Assembly (NCBI GenBank): GCA_016718205.1
Contig: JADKEB010000034.1
Span: 310,001-374,000, forward strand
Length of the DNA stretch: 64,000 nucleotides
Direction: 5' to 3'
Origin: Saprospiraceae bacterium
GTDB lineage: Bacteria > Bacteroidota > Bacteroidia > Chitinophagales > Saprospiraceae
Shown here: positions 63,864 through 64,000 of the stretch, one piece after another
Numbering within the stretch: the stretch's first letter is position 1
How the letters are laid out: every line of letters starts with the position of its first letter
Notes under the pieces: model-generated
The model's database searches: none
The model's input: the letters and a program-made list of their open reading frames with translations, nothing else
Told to the model about the DNA's origin: nothing
Translations under genes and position numbers: made by a program

Positions 63864-63959
63864 ATGCCTTGTGGTAAAAAAAGAAAAAGACATAAGATTT
63901 CGACGCATAAGCGAAAAAAGAGATTGAGAAAAAACAGACATAAGAAAAAGAACAGATAA
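63864..63959 (+). CDS. Tiny basic mS38/AURKAIP1-COX24-like protein (31 residues)
   Basis: A complete 31-codon gene: MPCGKKRKRHKISTHKRKKR then LRKNRHKKKNR. About two thirds of its residues are Lys, Arg or His. The K-R-H-K-x-x-x-H-K-R-K-K-R-x-R-K-x-R-H pattern matches the AURKAIP1/COX24 domain found in mitochondrial small-subunit protein mS38 and in short Bacteroidota proteins of this length. It probably binds rRNA in the ribosome (inference). Starting 18 bp after the TPR stop and followed directly by a strong terminator, it is the last gene of the HU transcript. Confidence 0.88.
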   Translation: MPCGKKRKRHKISTHKRKKRLRKNRHKKKNR

Positions 63960-63966
63960 GAATATC

Positions 63967-63995
63967 AGTCAGGCTTACATGTAAGCCTGACTTTT
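63967..63995 (+). terminator. Strong intrinsic terminator
   Basis: A perfect 26-bp palindrome, AGTCAGGCTTACA followed by TGTAAGCCTGACT, directly followed by T residues. It lies 7 bp after the mS38-like stop codon and closes the HU transcript. Confidence 0.9.
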
Positions 63996-64000
63996 CCCAT

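Overview
This is an AT-rich chromosomal window from a member of the Bacteroidota. The order Saprospirales/Chitinophagales is my best guess from gene content alone. The evidence is: start codons with almost no Shine-Dalgarno sequences; several upstream regions with the phylum's TTTG...TAnnTTTG promoter pattern; a GT117/DUF2723 protein; a TlpA-like lipoprotein with a DUF4369-type front half; DUF6624; an eukaryote-type glycyl-tRNA synthetase; and an HU gene followed by a tiny mS38/COX24-like basic protein. I see no prophage, complete insertion sequence, CRISPR array or rRNA operon. The core is housekeeping DNA, with accessory repeats between genes.

Layout. 1-1449 is the end of a UvrD/PcrA helicase. 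1649-7042 holds two tandem LytS-type histidine kinases, a DUF6624 protein and a TlpA-like thiol oxidoreductase. 7407-11188 (minus) is a two-gene fucose module (GH95 fucosidase, FucP). 11683-14174 has a partial duplication of the start of a beta-CASP metallo-beta-lactamase gene, a small predicted outer-membrane protein, and the intact beta-CASP gene. 14164-16128 (minus) pairs a PxpC/KipA-like protein with a PaaE-like reductase. Then come a polyprenol-phosphate type glycosyltransferase, a Xaa-Pro aminopeptidase, rpoN (with an apparent 1-base frameshift), galE and a TPR protein. 23254-33364 is mostly minus strand: an M50 protease, acyl-CoA dehydrogenase, LD-carboxypeptidase, NudK-like Nudix enzyme, M28 peptidase, rpiB and GT117. 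33693-38516 carries a cation:proton antiporter overlapping ogt, then a divergent DegT aminotransferase/GT2 pair. 38576-45653 has NhaC and a complete RND efflux operon. A tRNA-Phe gene follows, then a flippase/Wzz/Wzy trio, gltX, a polysaccharide deacetylase and START-domain pair, a GNAT enzyme, glyS, an M23 peptidase, a methyltransferase, pth, and a minus-strand operon yicC-gmk-apaG-queG. The window ends with HU, a TPR protein, the mS38-like protein and a strong terminator.

The least explained content lies between genes. A dispersed family of non-coding elements has terminal inverted repeats of the form AGAGTATGTTTAAA. There are four nearly complete copies, of two interior types, and several single-ended relics. 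One copy directly abuts the 5' end of tRNA-Phe and another lies just upstream of gltX. Other oddities are the rpoN frameshift, the 121-bp duplication at the beta-CASP gene, two kinases sharing an unrecognised outer domain with no response regulator nearby, interlocked divergent promoters at 37566-37604, and two arrays of a 9-base CATTGAANT repeat.
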